A DNA stretch of 7,293 nt, taken from Thermoflexus sp. Lineage in GTDB: Bacteria; Chloroflexota; Anaerolineae; Thermoflexales; Thermoflexaceae. Positions 1-6,763 of the stretch are shown in pieces (positions within the stretch are counted from its first letter, which is position 1; every line of letters starts with the position of its first letter). The position numbers were made by a program, and so were the translations under genes. The notes beneath the pieces were generated by a model. It was not told the origin of the DNA and did not search any database. It worked only from the letters and a program-made list of their open reading frames with translations. The stretch covers positions 1-7,293 of the forward strand of contig JAGHYO010000105.1 of NCBI GenBank assembly GCA_017743605.1. The letters run 5' to 3'.

Positions 1-57
1 TGAGGCTCCCCGCCCACCTCCCACGCCGGCTCTCATCCCGATAAGGACCCGGTGGCG

Positions 58-73
58 GCTGAGACGTCTCAGC
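58..73. repeat. Perfect 16-bp palindrome downstream of the operon
   Basis: The sequence GCTGAGACGTCTCAGC is its own reverse complement, and the symmetry stops at 57 and 74. As RNA it would form a six-pair stem with an ACGU loop. As DNA it could be an operator-like site. No T-run follows on either strand, so it is not a classical intrinsic terminator. It lies about 135 bases past the last gene's stop. Confidence 0.6.
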
Positions 74-92
74 GGGAAATGGATAGGCTTCA

Positions 93-156
93 CCCCATGG
101 CGATCCGCCCTGGGAAGGCCCAACGCCGGGGCACCTGCCAGGGCGGAACCAGGGGG
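93..156. other. Extended nested GC-rich hairpin downstream of the operon
   Basis: Bases 104-113 pair perfectly with 138-147 over ten positions. An outer arm, 93-100 with 149-156, adds seven pairs with one mismatch (97/152), across a small internal loop. Inside the 24-base loop, GCCC at 118-121 can pair with GGGC at 129-132. The pairing is nearly all Watson-Crick, so the strand cannot be chosen. On the minus strand it would fold in the 3' untranslated region of the last gene. There is no U-tract, so it may act as an RNA-end stabiliser, a factor-assisted terminator, or part of a dispersed repeat. No known riboswitch or RNA family could be assigned. Confidence 0.5.
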
Positions 157-208
157 GCAACCACGCGAGGGGATCCGGGGCGGCGCTCCGGGATGTGAGC
201 AACCCTCC

Positions 209-1462
209 TCACTCCAGGCAGGAGTGCTGAAGAATGACCTGAGCGTAGAGCGTCTCCAGCCGATCCACATGCTCCTCCATCGTCATCGGTGGCCGGACGC
301 CGGCACGCAGGCGAGGGAGGAGATCCGGTTCATCCAGCAGGCGCTGCATCGCGGCGCGCCAAGCCATGATATCGCCCGGAGGCAGAAGCAGGCCATCCAC
401 ACCATCGCGGACCCGATCGGCCAAGGCCCCCAGGCGGGAAGCCAGCACCGGCAGGCCGGCCGCGAAGGCCTCAGAGACGAGGAAAGAGTAGGCCTCATAC
501 CACAGGGAGGGAACGACCACCACATCCACCTGCATCAGGGCCTGCCAAACCCCCATCCGGTCCAGCCGGCCCAAAAAGCGAACGTTGGGCGTAGCCAGCG
601 CCCGCAGACGGGAGACATAGGCAGGGTCAAAGGACTCGTCTCCAGCGATCCATAGCTCTGCCTTCCCGCATATCCCAGAGAAGGCCTCTACCAGCACATG
701 CACGCCCTTCTGCCACGAAAGGCCGCCGATGTAGGCGAAACGAATTGTGCCGTCAGCAGGGCGTGATGGTGTAGCAGAAAGAACCGGTTTCTCCAATCCA
801 TGAGGCAATACGATGATCTTCTCCTCGGGCACGCCATGAGCCACATGCCAGTGGCGCACAAATTCGGTGGGGGCGATCAGGACAGAGGCTTCCTCCAGCA
901 CAGCGCGGAGCACGCGGTTGCGCCAAGCCGATAGACCAGCCAGAAAGGGGATAGCCGGCCACAGCTCGGGGACTCCGGCCCGGGCCAGCATACATCGGGC
1001 ACAGTTCCAGTAGCGGGGCCCTTCACAGACCTCGCCGCTGTAGTTGGTCAGCAACTGAGCGTTAGGGCAGAGCCACCAGTAATCGTGCAGGGTCAAGATA
1101 AAAGGGATCGAGCGTAGCCGTGCGGCATTTATTAGAGAAGCGGCAAGCCCCATCAGGTGCTGGATATGGATCACGTCGGGGTGGAATTCATCCACCGCCC
1201 GGATCAGCGCCCGGTGAATCCAAGGATTGCGGAAAGTGTAGAAGAACCGCCGGGCCGGCCCGGTCTCTCCATCCCAGACCGCATAGATGCGCACCCCATC
1301 CTCCATGCGGTGCTGCAGGCCCCGACCAGGGGCATCCCGACGGTAGAAGACGGCCACAGCGTGCCCGCGTCGGGCCAGGGCCCGGGATATCGCCTGGGTG
1401 TAGAGTTCGGCGCCCCCAATCCTGTCCGGAGGATACTGATGAACGACATGGAGAACACGCAT
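209..1462 (-). CDS. GT4-family glycosyltransferase with Cys-rich acceptor-domain segment
   Basis: The 417-residue protein is a second GT-B enzyme, clearly different from its neighbour. The N-terminal domain starts MRVLHVVHQYPPDRIGGAEL, with GGAE at 16-19. A segment LHDYWWLCPNAQLL (125-138) is followed by three further cysteines (Cys146, Cys154, Cys157, the last two as CARC). This LHDxWxLCP plus CxxC layout is found in a subset of GT4 enzymes and may bind a metal or form a structural cluster. The donor domain has YIGGLSWQKGVHVLVEA (244-260), FLGRLDR (296-302) and the catalytic EX7E motif from Glu323 to Glu331 (EAYSFLVSE), then GLPVLAS and DGVDGLLLPPGD. The start overlaps the previous stop as TAATG. 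A weak Shine-Dalgarno (GGGAAAG) lies five bases before the ATG. It is the last gene of the visible operon. The substrate is unknown, but the cluster suggests a surface or exported glycan. Confidence 0.92.
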   Translation of the reverse strand: MRVLHVVHQYPPDRIGGAELYTQAISRALARRGHAVAVFYRRDAPGRGLQHRMEDGVRIYAVWDGETGPARRFFYTFRNPWIHRALIRAVDEFHPDVIHIQHLMGLAASLINAARLRSIPFILTLHDYWWLCPNAQLLTNYSGEVCEGPRYWNCARCMLARAGVPELWPAIPFLAGLSAWRNRVLRAVLEEASVLIAPTEFVRHWHVAHGVPEEKIIVLPHGLEKPVLSATPSRPADGTIRFAYIGGLSWQKGVHVLVEAFSGICGKAELWIAGDESFDPAYVSRLRALATPNVRFLGRLDRMGVWQALMQVDVVVVPSLWYEAYSFLVSEAFAAGLPVLASRLGALADRVRDGVDGLLLPPGDIMAWRAAMQRLLDEPDLLPRLRAGVRPPMTMEEHVDRLETLYAQVILQHSCLE

Positions 1463-2736
1463 TACTGCTTTCCCGCCAGGTGCAGGTAGAGGTCACGGAT
1501 CATGGGATATTTGCGCTCCCAGGTGTGCCACGCGCGCGCCTTCTGCTCCCCCCGCCGGCCCATTACCTCTCGCATCTCGGGCTGGCTGGCAAGCATGGCG
1601 ATGGCTTCGGCCAGCGCGCCCACATCCCCAAAAGGAACCAGCAGACCATCCTCCCCATGCTGAATCACATCGGTAACTCCCCAGGTCCGAGCCCCGATGA
1701 CGGGCTTCCGGTAGAGCCAGGCTTCCAGGTATACGATGCCGAAGGAATCGGTGCGGGAAGGCATCGCCAAAATATCGCAGGCGGCCAGCAGATCTCGTTT
1801 TTCCTCCTCGCCGATTGGGCCCATCACATAGATGCCCTGACGGGCCTCCAGGGGAAGCCGCTCCCAATATCGACGGAAAGGCTGGAGGCAAGCCCCTGCC
1901 AGGGCCAGGCTCACCTCACAGCCCTGCCGGCGAAGACACCGGATGGCCTCTACCAGATGAAAGGTCCCTTTATCATACGATAAATTAGAGATAGAAACGA
2001 CAAGGATCCCCTGAACGCCGTGCCGGGCACGGAAGCGCGTCCCATCCCCGCCCAGGACCTTCTCCGGGTTTACCCCTGGCCCTACTACGAGAATCCGCTC
2101 CGGTGGGACTCCCTGCCGGATGTAGAACGCTCGCTCCGTGGGGGTCTGGGCCACTACTGCATCGCTGGCCCGGACCAGCGCGACCTGATGGCGCATCGTG
2201 TAGAAGCGGCTGAGGGCATCGGCGCCGGGTCGAGGCCCAGCCCCCAGGTGGGTCAACGGATAGGCGACGAAGGGGATCCCTCGCCGACGGGCGAAGCGCA
2301 ACCCTGCCTCCATCAGCGGTTCAAAGCAAATCGTCATCCCGGCCACCAGATCAAAGGGCTCGCCCGTCTGCTCCAGCCAGCGCCAGAGATCGGGGACCCA
2401 GGGGGTGTAGCGAGAAAGCCGCTGAAGCAGACCAGCGGGAACGGGACGCAAGTGAGAGAAAGTCCAGAGCAAGCGTCGCCAGGCCGGATAGGCCAGTTGG
2501 GGGAACGGGAGATGACGGACCGGGAAGCGGAGAATCCGCACCCCATCGCGCCAGCCCTCCGGCTCCGGAATGCGGCGGCGAGAAGGATCCCAGAAGAGTT
2601 CAAAATCCAGCGCATCGGTGGTGGCCACCGTGACCGCATGGCCGTCGGCGACCAGGCGAGCGGAAATCTCGTGGAGATGGGTCTCTGCCCCTCCCCTGGC
2701 TGGCCAGTAACGCTGAACAATATGGAGAATCTTCAT
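1462..2736 (-). CDS. GT4-family glycosyltransferase (GT-B fold)
   Basis: The 424-residue protein is a typical length for a retaining GT4 enzyme that uses a nucleotide sugar in the cytoplasm or at the inner membrane face. The N-terminal acceptor domain begins MKILHIVQRYWPARGGAETH, with the GGAE glycine-rich loop at 15-18. The linker APTERAF-like motif appears as AQTPTERAFYI (196-206), followed by VVGPGVNPEKV (217-227). The C-terminal donor domain has SISNLSYDKG (248-257) and the motif DSFGIVYLEAW (330-340). This is the EX7E position with Asp330 in place of the first Glu and Glu338 as the second; a conservative change. PVIGARTWGVTDVIQHGEDGLLVPFGD (345-371) completes the donor site. The start overlaps the propeller gene stop as ATGA with no visible Shine-Dalgarno, so translation probably depends on coupling. 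The sugar and acceptor are unknown. Confidence 0.9.
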   Translation of the reverse strand: MKILHIVQRYWPARGGAETHLHEISARLVADGHAVTVATTDALDFELFWDPSRRRIPEPEGWRDGVRILRFPVRHLPFPQLAYPAWRRLLWTFSHLRPVPAGLLQRLSRYTPWVPDLWRWLEQTGEPFDLVAGMTICFEPLMEAGLRFARRRGIPFVAYPLTHLGAGPRPGADALSRFYTMRHQVALVRASDAVVAQTPTERAFYIRQGVPPERILVVGPGVNPEKVLGGDGTRFRARHGVQGILVVSISNLSYDKGTFHLVEAIRCLRRQGCEVSLALAGACLQPFRRYWERLPLEARQGIYVMGPIGEEEKRDLLAACDILAMPSRTDSFGIVYLEAWLYRKPVIGARTWGVTDVIQHGEDGLLVPFGDVGALAEAIAMLASQPEMREVMGRRGEQKARAWHTWERKYPMIRDLYLHLAGKQ

Positions 2737-4601
2737 CGTGCCGAACGCAGGATGATGGGAAGATATAAACGATGCACCTGTCCCACGTATAAAGTCACAG
2801 GGATGCTGGCAGGGCTTCCTTGCACGGGACTCCCACCGCTTGTCCCTGCAATAATCACATTCCCCAGCGAATAAGTGCCGGTTTCATAGCCGGTGGTGGA
2901 TACGGTCACGGTGAGGAGGGCAGTGGAGGTATAAAAGGCGGTTCCGGATGAGGGGACAACCGTCACGCCGGAAGGGATGGAAGAGACCGCCCACTGGAAA
3001 GACCCGTCACCCGCGTTGCGGAGCCCAAGATAAGCCGTCTCAGCACTGCCGCTGCCATACTGATGCAAGAGATATAGCGACGAAGGCGACACATTCAGCC
3101 GCGGGGGCTGGGGATAGTATCCCATATGCCGGGGGTCCCGGTGGAACATGGGCCAGGGCTGAAGTGCTGGATTGTAACTGTTCGCGCCAAAGGTAAAGGC
3201 ATAAACATAGCCGTGCGAAGAATCGTAATAGTTTGAGCCCCCAATGACTACATCGGTCTTGCCGTCGTGATCCAAGTCGCCGATGGCTGGGGAAGCAAAG
3301 AGAGAATAGGTAGTATGCAGGATGTTCTCTTGCTGGCCGTTCGGGCCGACCACGATGACGTCCCAGTTCATGGAAAACAGGATTTCCGGCTGCCCATCGC
3401 CGTCCACGTCGGCTACAGTGGGGGAGGAGCGGATGAAAGCGTTCTTGCCCATATAGTCTTTGGGCCACATTGGGAAGCCGGACACCGGAGAACCATTGTG
3501 ATGCCAGGCATAGAGCGCTCCATAGCAAGTGGGGGGGCATTGATTGGGCTCGCTGCTTCCAGCATAACCTGTGCCGATAATAATCTCCAGGTCCCCATCA
3601 CCATCCAGGTCCGCCAGGGCCGGGGAACTCATGCCTGGATAGGCTACCGGCTGGGGCCAGCCGGGCAGGTCCTCCAGCACCCATTCGGAGCCGGAGGTAT
3701 TCACCCGGAAGCCATACACATAGGGCTGGGTGTATCTGCCTTGCAGATACCAATACATTCCGGTTCCTACGAAAATCTCCAGGCGCCCATCGCCGTCCAC
3801 GTCTCCCACCGCGGGAGAAGAGTAAATCGCCTCGTTCATCTGGCGGCGCGCCAGTTTCTGTCCATTCTTATCCAGAATCAGCACGAATCCACCATCGGTG
3901 GGACGGTAACCGTCGGGGAGGACGCCCCCTCCGGCGATATCGGTCCCGATGATGATCTCCAGATCACCATCCCGATCCAGGTCTGCCAGCGCCGCCGTAG
4001 ACCAGACCGTATCCGCCACGTGGTAATGCCACTGATACTGGCCGAGATGGTTAAGCATATAGATGTTGCGGTCCCATGAACCGAACACAATCTCCATATC
4101 CCCATCGCCGTCCAGGTCACCGATGGTCGGCGAGGACCAGTTGCCGCTGGGGGTTCCGGTCCCCTGGGCATCGTTAGTATCGTATTTCCATAACTGGTTG
4201 CCGTTCCGGTCAAAGGCGATGACCGAGCCTCTTTGCTGAGTCACATCTCCTCCGGTGCTGACAATGATCTCCGGGATGCCGTCCGGAGGATACGAAATAT
4301 CCGCCACGGCAGGGGAGGAGTTCACCGGGTCAGGCAGAGGAACGCTCCACTTGATCGCGCCGTCGTCCTCTAATACGGCCAGGACAGGCGAGGCGCCGTT
4401 CTTCGTTGTCCCGATGATGATTTCCAGCTTGCCATCGCCATCCAGGTCGTAGAGGGTCGGCGAGGAATCCTCAATCCGGCCGCCCGGGAGTTGGCGGCTC
4501 CACTGCGGGGAGAGATATTGCGGTGCGACCTGCTGGGGAGCCGCTGCGCTCCAGGGGAAGCCCAGACACAACACTGCCAAGAGCCATAGATACATCCTCA
4601 T
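2733..4601 (-). CDS. Secreted FG-GAP/VCBS-repeat beta-propeller protein with BACON-like domain
   Basis: The 622-residue product starts with a signal peptide: basic MRMY, a hydrophobic core (WLLAVLCLGF), and a likely Ala-rich cleavage site near residue 20-21. It is therefore exported. Eight repeats follow with the pattern SSPxxxDLDGDGxLEIIIGT at about 46, 95, 156, 201, 261, 325, 392 and 436, the integrin-alpha-type FG-GAP/VCBS blades. Most carry a DxDGDG calcium-binding loop. Blade 2 (DISYPPDGIPE) has lost it. The propeller ends with WPMFHRDPRHMGYY (483-496), a common closing motif. Residues about 500-605 (LNVSPSSLYL, FQWAVSS, VTVVPSSGTA, TGTYSLGNVII) resemble a BACON or Ig-like beta-sandwich. 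The last residues, HRLYLPIILRSAR, are a hydrophobic-then-basic tail seen on many exported Chloroflexota proteins. No catalytic residues are recognisable, so binding, adhesion or scaffolding is the likely role. It lies between glycosyltransferase genes with ATGA overlaps on both sides. Confidence 0.88.
   Translation of the reverse strand: MRMYLWLLAVLCLGFPWSAAAPQQVAPQYLSPQWSRQLPGGRIEDSSPTLYDLDGDGKLEIIIGTTKNGASPVLAVLEDDGAIKWSVPLPDPVNSSPAVADISYPPDGIPEIIVSTGGDVTQQRGSVIAFDRNGNQLWKYDTNDAQGTGTPSGNWSSPTIGDLDGDGDMEIVFGSWDRNIYMLNHLGQYQWHYHVADTVWSTAALADLDRDGDLEIIIGTDIAGGGVLPDGYRPTDGGFVLILDKNGQKLARRQMNEAIYSSPAVGDVDGDGRLEIFVGTGMYWYLQGRYTQPYVYGFRVNTSGSEWVLEDLPGWPQPVAYPGMSSPALADLDGDGDLEIIIGTGYAGSSEPNQCPPTCYGALYAWHHNGSPVSGFPMWPKDYMGKNAFIRSSPTVADVDGDGQPEILFSMNWDVIVVGPNGQQENILHTTYSLFASPAIGDLDHDGKTDVVIGGSNYYDSSHGYVYAFTFGANSYNPALQPWPMFHRDPRHMGYYPQPPRLNVSPSSLYLLHQYGSGSAETAYLGLRNAGDGSFQWAVSSIPSGVTVVPSSGTAFYTSTALLTVTVSTTGYETGTYSLGNVIIAGTSGGSPVQGSPASIPVTLYVGQVHRLYLPIILRSAR
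3392..3803. repeat. DNA-level identity between propeller blades
   Basis: The bases 3392-3410 and 3785-3803 are identical over 19 positions. Both encode the calcium loop Asp-Val-Asp-Gly-Asp-Gly of two different blades (about residues 398-403 and 267-272). Similar but less exact copies occur at each of the other blades. This is an intragenic repeat arising from the repeated protein motif, and it could allow blade gain or loss by recombination. Confidence 0.7.
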
Positions 4602-5857
4602 CGCGTCACCTCCAAACGGGCGAACCCTACCGACAGCATTCGCCGATCCCCGTTCTGTCCTCGGGTGACCTCTGCTGGGCTGAGAGCATAAGCGTATTCA
4701 AAGGAGACCTTGTTCCAGCCGATCCTGACCATGGAGGCAGGAATGAGGATTTCGCTCTCCCACAATTCGCACTCCTGCCACCGGTAACGGGCTATTTCCT
4801 GGCCATTGACCTTCACGACCATTTCCTGACGCCGATCCGGCACGCAGAGCGGGAAGGCTCCTATGCGCAGGCGGTAATCTTGCCGAACGGGGCTCATCCA
4901 CCCCGCTTGAGACCTCAGCCCTTCAGACCACACTCCCCAGTCCTCGGTGCCCGACCAGCCTTCCTGAGGCATCAGGTCGATAGGCCCCTGCGTGTCAAGC
5001 ACCTCTGCTACACAAATCGGATAAGGCCAGGGGGTTGGGCCAGGCAGAGGATCAAAACATTGGATAGGCCGAAAGGCCGAGTTGCTCTGAATCATGCTCC
5101 ATAGTTGCTTCTCCTTTGCCCCCATATGTAGGAACACATAACGGATTTTATATTGCCGAAAGACAACTCCCACTTCTGGCCTGCCCAAAGCCTGCGAGTC
5201 GGTTATAAAATAGTTCCACAATGCAAAGGTGTGCTCAGGCCACGAAGATCCGCCTCCGGAAGCGGTCGGTTTCCCATGAAGAAAAGTTGCCCAAAGTATG
5301 TGGCCATTGATTTGTAAGGTAGGATAAACCAAGTCAACAATTCCTTCGCCGGGTTCCAGACGCTGTTCAGCCAGCCAGGCATAGGCAGGATGAGGATGAA
5401 GAGGCAAAGGCAGGTTTTGGGTTGGCGAAGGCCATAGTTCGATGAGCAAAATCACAATTAACGTAATCCGTGCGAGCTTGGGCAGACGCTCCAGGAGTAG
5501 ACCTGCCAATATAGTCACCCCTATCATTCCTAAGATGGCATACCTTGAAACTGTCCGGGCCGCCTCATAAAACGGGACTATAACTGTCAAGAGAAAACCT
5601 GGCAGGGGCACACCGGCTTCAAATGAGGGAGGGCGCGATGCGGAGAAAATAGCAGGCTTGAGCGCATGCCCCAAGTGCCAGAGGGCAGCATTCAGTGGGT
5701 CCAGAACCGGCCATCGGACAACCTCTCCATTCCACCGAAGCAGCGGGCCCATACTCAGAACAATGCCGGTCAAGGTTAGAATAACCAACCCACCATCACT
5801 GGGCTTAGACCTTATCGCAATGACTGCCCCAAGTGCTGCCAAAAGAGAAAGAAGCAT
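4598..5857 (-). CDS. GT-C-like membrane protein, C-terminal part with soluble beta-rich domain
   Basis: The 419-residue frame begins directly after the TGA at 5858-5860 and in the same frame. It is best read as the second half of the upstream membrane protein. Residues 1-16, 23-40, 107-122 and 129-143 look like membrane segments. The stretch GIVLSMGPLLRWNGEVV (31-47) and the region around SRYAILGMIGVTILAGLLLERL (104-125) follow the pattern of the late membrane core of GT39/PMT-like and YfhO-like proteins. From about 150 onward the protein is soluble and presumably extracytoplasmic. Residues 305-417 are beta-rich (WGVWSEG, LRIGAF, MVVKVNGQEIARYRW, FARLEV), like a jelly-roll accessory domain. 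Its end supplies the ribosome binding site for the next gene, and the stop overlaps that start as ATGA. If translated alone it would have to start at the ATG at 5857, which has no clear ribosome binding site. The function is inferred jointly with the N-terminal part. Confidence 0.7.
   Translation of the reverse strand: MLLSLLAALGAVIAIRSKPSDGGLVILTLTGIVLSMGPLLRWNGEVVRWPVLDPLNAALWHLGHALKPAIFSASRPPSFEAGVPLPGFLLTVIVPFYEAARTVSRYAILGMIGVTILAGLLLERLPKLARITLIVILLIELWPSPTQNLPLPLHPHPAYAWLAEQRLEPGEGIVDLVYPTLQINGHILWATFLHGKPTASGGGSSWPEHTFALWNYFITDSQALGRPEVGVVFRQYKIRYVFLHMGAKEKQLWSMIQSNSAFRPIQCFDPLPGPTPWPYPICVAEVLDTQGPIDLMPQEGWSGTEDWGVWSEGLRSQAGWMSPVRQDYRLRIGAFPLCVPDRRQEMVVKVNGQEIARYRWQECELWESEILIPASMVRIGWNKVSFEYAYALSPAEVTRGQNGDRRMLSVGFARLEVTR
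4606..4613 (-). promoter_or_regulatory. Strong Shine-Dalgarno for the FG-GAP protein
   Basis: The minus strand reads GGAGGTGA, followed by four bases and then ATG at 4601. This is a near-ideal anti-16S match, with 7 bases between GGAGG and the start. It lies within the last codons (Leu-Glu-Val-Thr-Arg) of the upstream gene and fixes the start of the propeller gene. It is the strongest ribosome binding site of any junction here, which suggests the exported protein is made at a higher level than its neighbours. Confidence 0.8.
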
Positions 5858-5860
5858 TCA
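5858..5860 (-). other. In-frame TGA splitting the membrane glycosyltransferase gene
   Basis: On the minus strand the reading is AAT TTT TGA ATG CTT, with no frame change across the stop. Hydrophobic, family-like sequence continues on both sides: NESGVMNF before, MLLSLLAALGAVIA after. A Gly (GGA) or Trp (TGG) codon one base away would restore an uninterrupted 721-codon frame. No good Shine-Dalgarno lies before the downstream ATG; the nearest purine stretch (GGGTG) is about 14 bases away. This favours a nonsense mutation, sequencing error or recoding event over two designed genes, although stop-start coupling cannot be excluded. Confidence 0.75.
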
Positions 5861-6763
5861 AAAATTCATCACACCCGATTCGTTGTGTGGACCTCCATAC
5901 AACTTGTGAGAGAAAAGGCGAAGCGGAGGTAACGGATGGAAAACCGAGGGTATAAAAAGGCTGTTAAGGCTGGCACCCCACCACATATTGTGCTCAGCAC
6001 CATAAATGTGGGTCTGGTCCTGGCGACTCCCTACATAATAAGGCGCGATGGTGGGAAGCCCAATGGCTAAGGCAATGAGAGCTGCGACAAGAATCTGACG
6101 AAGCCTATGAGCCCGGAAGATTTCACGCCCCCACAGAAGAAAAGCCAGAGCACCAATGAAGATGCCATACAGCGCAAAGTTAACCATTATCCCCCACATA
6201 AGCCCGGTAACAGCCACCCACCTCCATTGAGCATGCCTTTCAGATTGCTTGGCCCGCTCTATCCCGTAGGCCATCCAAGGGAGTAGACCTGATATCCAAG
6301 TCATGTTCAGATGGCCTCCGACCCACTCCCAGCACATTCTCCAGAAAGTAAAAACCAGAGCCGCGATTGAAGCCATTTCCCAAGATAGAAACAGCCGGGC
6401 CAGGCGGAATGCTCCAGCAAATGCGACCACGAGCGCCAGGACTGCTAAAACATTATAGGCGAACGCCAGGCCGCCCAACTCACGGATGGGCAAAGCGAGT
6501 AAAAACAGAACAGGGGTATACGCCAGTGTGGCGGTGTGCCAGCCAAGGGGATGAAAGACCAGCGGGGTAAACAAGGGAGATGTGTGTTGTATTAGGATAG
6601 AGCGGTGATACCACTCAATCCCCCATAGAACCTCCAGCACATCCCCATACGCCGGGATATGGGTGAATGGATTCCGAACCCGCCACCCCCAGGCAAAGAG
6701 AACCCAAAAGGGAATCCAGGGGACGAGCCTTGAGAGAATGGGATGATTTTGGATTTTCCTCAT
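5858..6763 (-). CDS. GT-C-like polytopic membrane glycosyltransferase, N-terminal part (ends at in-frame TGA)
   Basis: This 301-residue product is very hydrophobic, with about seven predictable membrane segments (roughly residues 14-28, 80-97, 100-117, 130-142, 152-166, 181-209 and 222-244). After the first segment, a loop reads AYGDVLEVLWGIEWYHRSI (38-56), followed by LFTPLVFHPLGW. In GT-C/PMT-like proteins an acidic residue in the first extracytoplasmic loop is catalytic or metal-linked, and Asp41 fits that place. Such enzymes use polyprenyl-phosphate sugars on the outer face of the membrane. The start ATG overlaps the methyltransferase stop as ATGA; the only SD-like stretch, GGAG, lies 13 bases upstream of it. 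The frame ends ...HNESGVMNF, then TGA, and the next codon in the same frame is ATG of the following gene. The product lacks the rest of the membrane core, so it is likely a fragment of a 721-residue protein. No exact family or donor can be assigned. Confidence 0.75.
   Translation of the reverse strand: MRKIQNHPILSRLVPWIPFWVLFAWGWRVRNPFTHIPAYGDVLEVLWGIEWYHRSILIQHTSPLFTPLVFHPLGWHTATLAYTPVLFLLALPIRELGGLAFAYNVLAVLALVVAFAGAFRLARLFLSWEMASIAALVFTFWRMCWEWVGGHLNMTWISGLLPWMAYGIERAKQSERHAQWRWVAVTGLMWGIMVNFALYGIFIGALAFLLWGREIFRAHRLRQILVAALIALAIGLPTIAPYYVGSRQDQTHIYGAEHNMWWGASLNSLFIPSVFHPLPPLRLFSHKLYGGPHNESGVMNF

Noticed and set aside
104..147. Possible cobalamin riboswitch fragment (CTGGGAAGGC and CACCTGCC on the plus strand)
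   Set aside because: The core CCCCGCAACTG-type segment and proper spacing are missing, there is no downstream plus-strand gene, and the stretch is fully explained by the local hairpin.
1..208. Intrinsic terminator for the operon
   Set aside because: Strong stems are present, but no T-run follows on the minus strand, so only a structured 3' region is reported.
2..655. Plus-strand frame open from the window edge to 655
   Set aside because: It runs antisense into the last GT4 gene, and its translation is low-complexity Arg/Pro/Gly/Ala-rich with no recognisable motif. The open frame is explained by high GC.
1120..2874. Long plus-strand open frames (about 1120-1983 and 2020-2874), each over 280 codons
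   Set aside because: They lie opposite the two well-supported GT4 genes, their translations are rich in Pro, Gly, Arg and His without domain character, and long antisense frames are expected in GC-rich coding DNA.
2733..4601. PQQ-dependent dehydrogenase as an alternative for the propeller protein
   Set aside because: The blades carry DLDGDG calcium loops of the FG-GAP/VCBS type instead of the AxDxxTGxxxW pattern of PQQ repeats, and no quinone-binding residues are visible.
5820..5860. Selenocysteine at the in-frame TGA
   Set aside because: I see no convincing stem-loop just downstream, the protein is not a redox enzyme, and a single-base nonsense change from Gly or Trp is simpler.
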